Source: Planctomycetota bacterium
GTDB lineage: Bacteria > Planctomycetota > Phycisphaerae > Sedimentisphaerales > Anaerohalosphaeraceae
Assembly: GCA_019456245.1 (NCBI GenBank)
Contig: VRUF01000050.1
Location: 1 to 14,612 of the forward strand
DNA length: 14,612 nucleotides
Direction: 5' to 3'
Positions 14,467 to 14,612 of the stretch are shown here, one piece after another. Position numbers and translations under genes: made by a program. Position 1 is the stretch's first letter, and each line of letters starts with the position of its first letter. Below the pieces are notes generated by a model that saw only the letters and a list, made by a program, of their open reading frames with translations, was not told the origin of the DNA and did no database searches.

Positions 14467-14612
14467 ATGAACGATGTACTGAAAATCGCGGACAAGGAAT
14501 TCTCTTCCCGTCTTTTCATCGGGACGGGTAAATACGCGTCAAATGAGATTATGGCGAAATCCATAGAAGCGTCTTGCAGCGAAATGGTGACGGTGGCACT
14601 TAGACGCGTTGA
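14467..14612 (+). CDS. thiG: Thiazole synthase ThiG, 3' partial
   Basis: Only the first 48 codons are in the window. They contain the N-terminal signature of thiazole synthase (L-F-I-G-T-G-K-Y-A-S, then E-M-V-T-V-A-L-R-R-V). The enzyme joins deoxyxylulose phosphate, dehydroglycine or an equivalent, and sulfur from ThiS thiocarboxylate to form the thiazole phosphate. The ATG is ten bases after a strong GGAGGTGG, which is embedded in the end of thiS. The catalytic Lys lies beyond the window. Confidence 0.95.
   Translation, partial: MNDVLKIADKEFSSRLFIGTGKYASNEIMAKSIEASCSEMVTVALRRV

Overview
The window reads as chromosome from a planctomycete-like bacterium, most plausibly the class Phycisphaerae. 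This is inferred from protein style only, as there is no rRNA gene here. The clues are a large secreted protein with BACON-like modules, GLUG repeats and a C-terminal row of dockerin-like calcium loops; a stand-alone 23S-IVS-type four-helix-bundle protein; and a hybrid kinase with a cysteine-containing GAF domain. Base composition is moderate and uneven.

Layout. Positions 1-2799 hold the 3' part of the secreted repeat protein, whose start lies outside the window. A small [4Fe-4S] ferredoxin (2872-3054) lies convergent to it on the minus strand. After a 399-base spacer come a periplasmic substrate-binding protein (3454-4554) and, with no gap, a hybrid histidine kinase (4555-7872). No permease or ATPase gene is present, so the pair looks like a sensor rather than an importer. 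A 492-base spacer leads to an MscS-type channel (8365-9210). A 445-base spacer leads to the SRP 4.5S RNA gene (about 9655-9753). Next come a four-helix-bundle gene framed by heptanucleotide repeats (9813-10169), dnaX (10199-11869) and recR (11866-12471, overlapping dnaX). A new unit then starts with an extended -10 promoter: rpoN (12729-14213), thiS (14248-14460) and the start of thiG (14467 to the window end).

How the parts fit. SRP RNA, dnaX and recR form a widely conserved housekeeping neighbourhood for protein targeting, replication clamp loading and recombinational repair. Here it lacks the usual ybaB and carries the four-helix-bundle gene in the gap before dnaX. dnaX has a run of ten A residues after the ATPase/clamp-loader part, and both other reading frames stop at once, so it probably makes a long tau and a short gamma form. 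rpoN supplies sigma-54; thiS and thiG make the thiazole of thiamine.

Unexplained structure. The three large spacers each carry a copy of one dispersed element on the same strand (cores at 3134-3170, 8060-8096 and 9568-9604). The third copy overlaps the likely promoter of the SRP RNA. I did not find a CRISPR array, transposase, tRNA or rRNA. The best candidates for something new are the dispersed element, the heptad-framed four-helix-bundle cassette, and the binding-protein/cysteine-GAF kinase pair.
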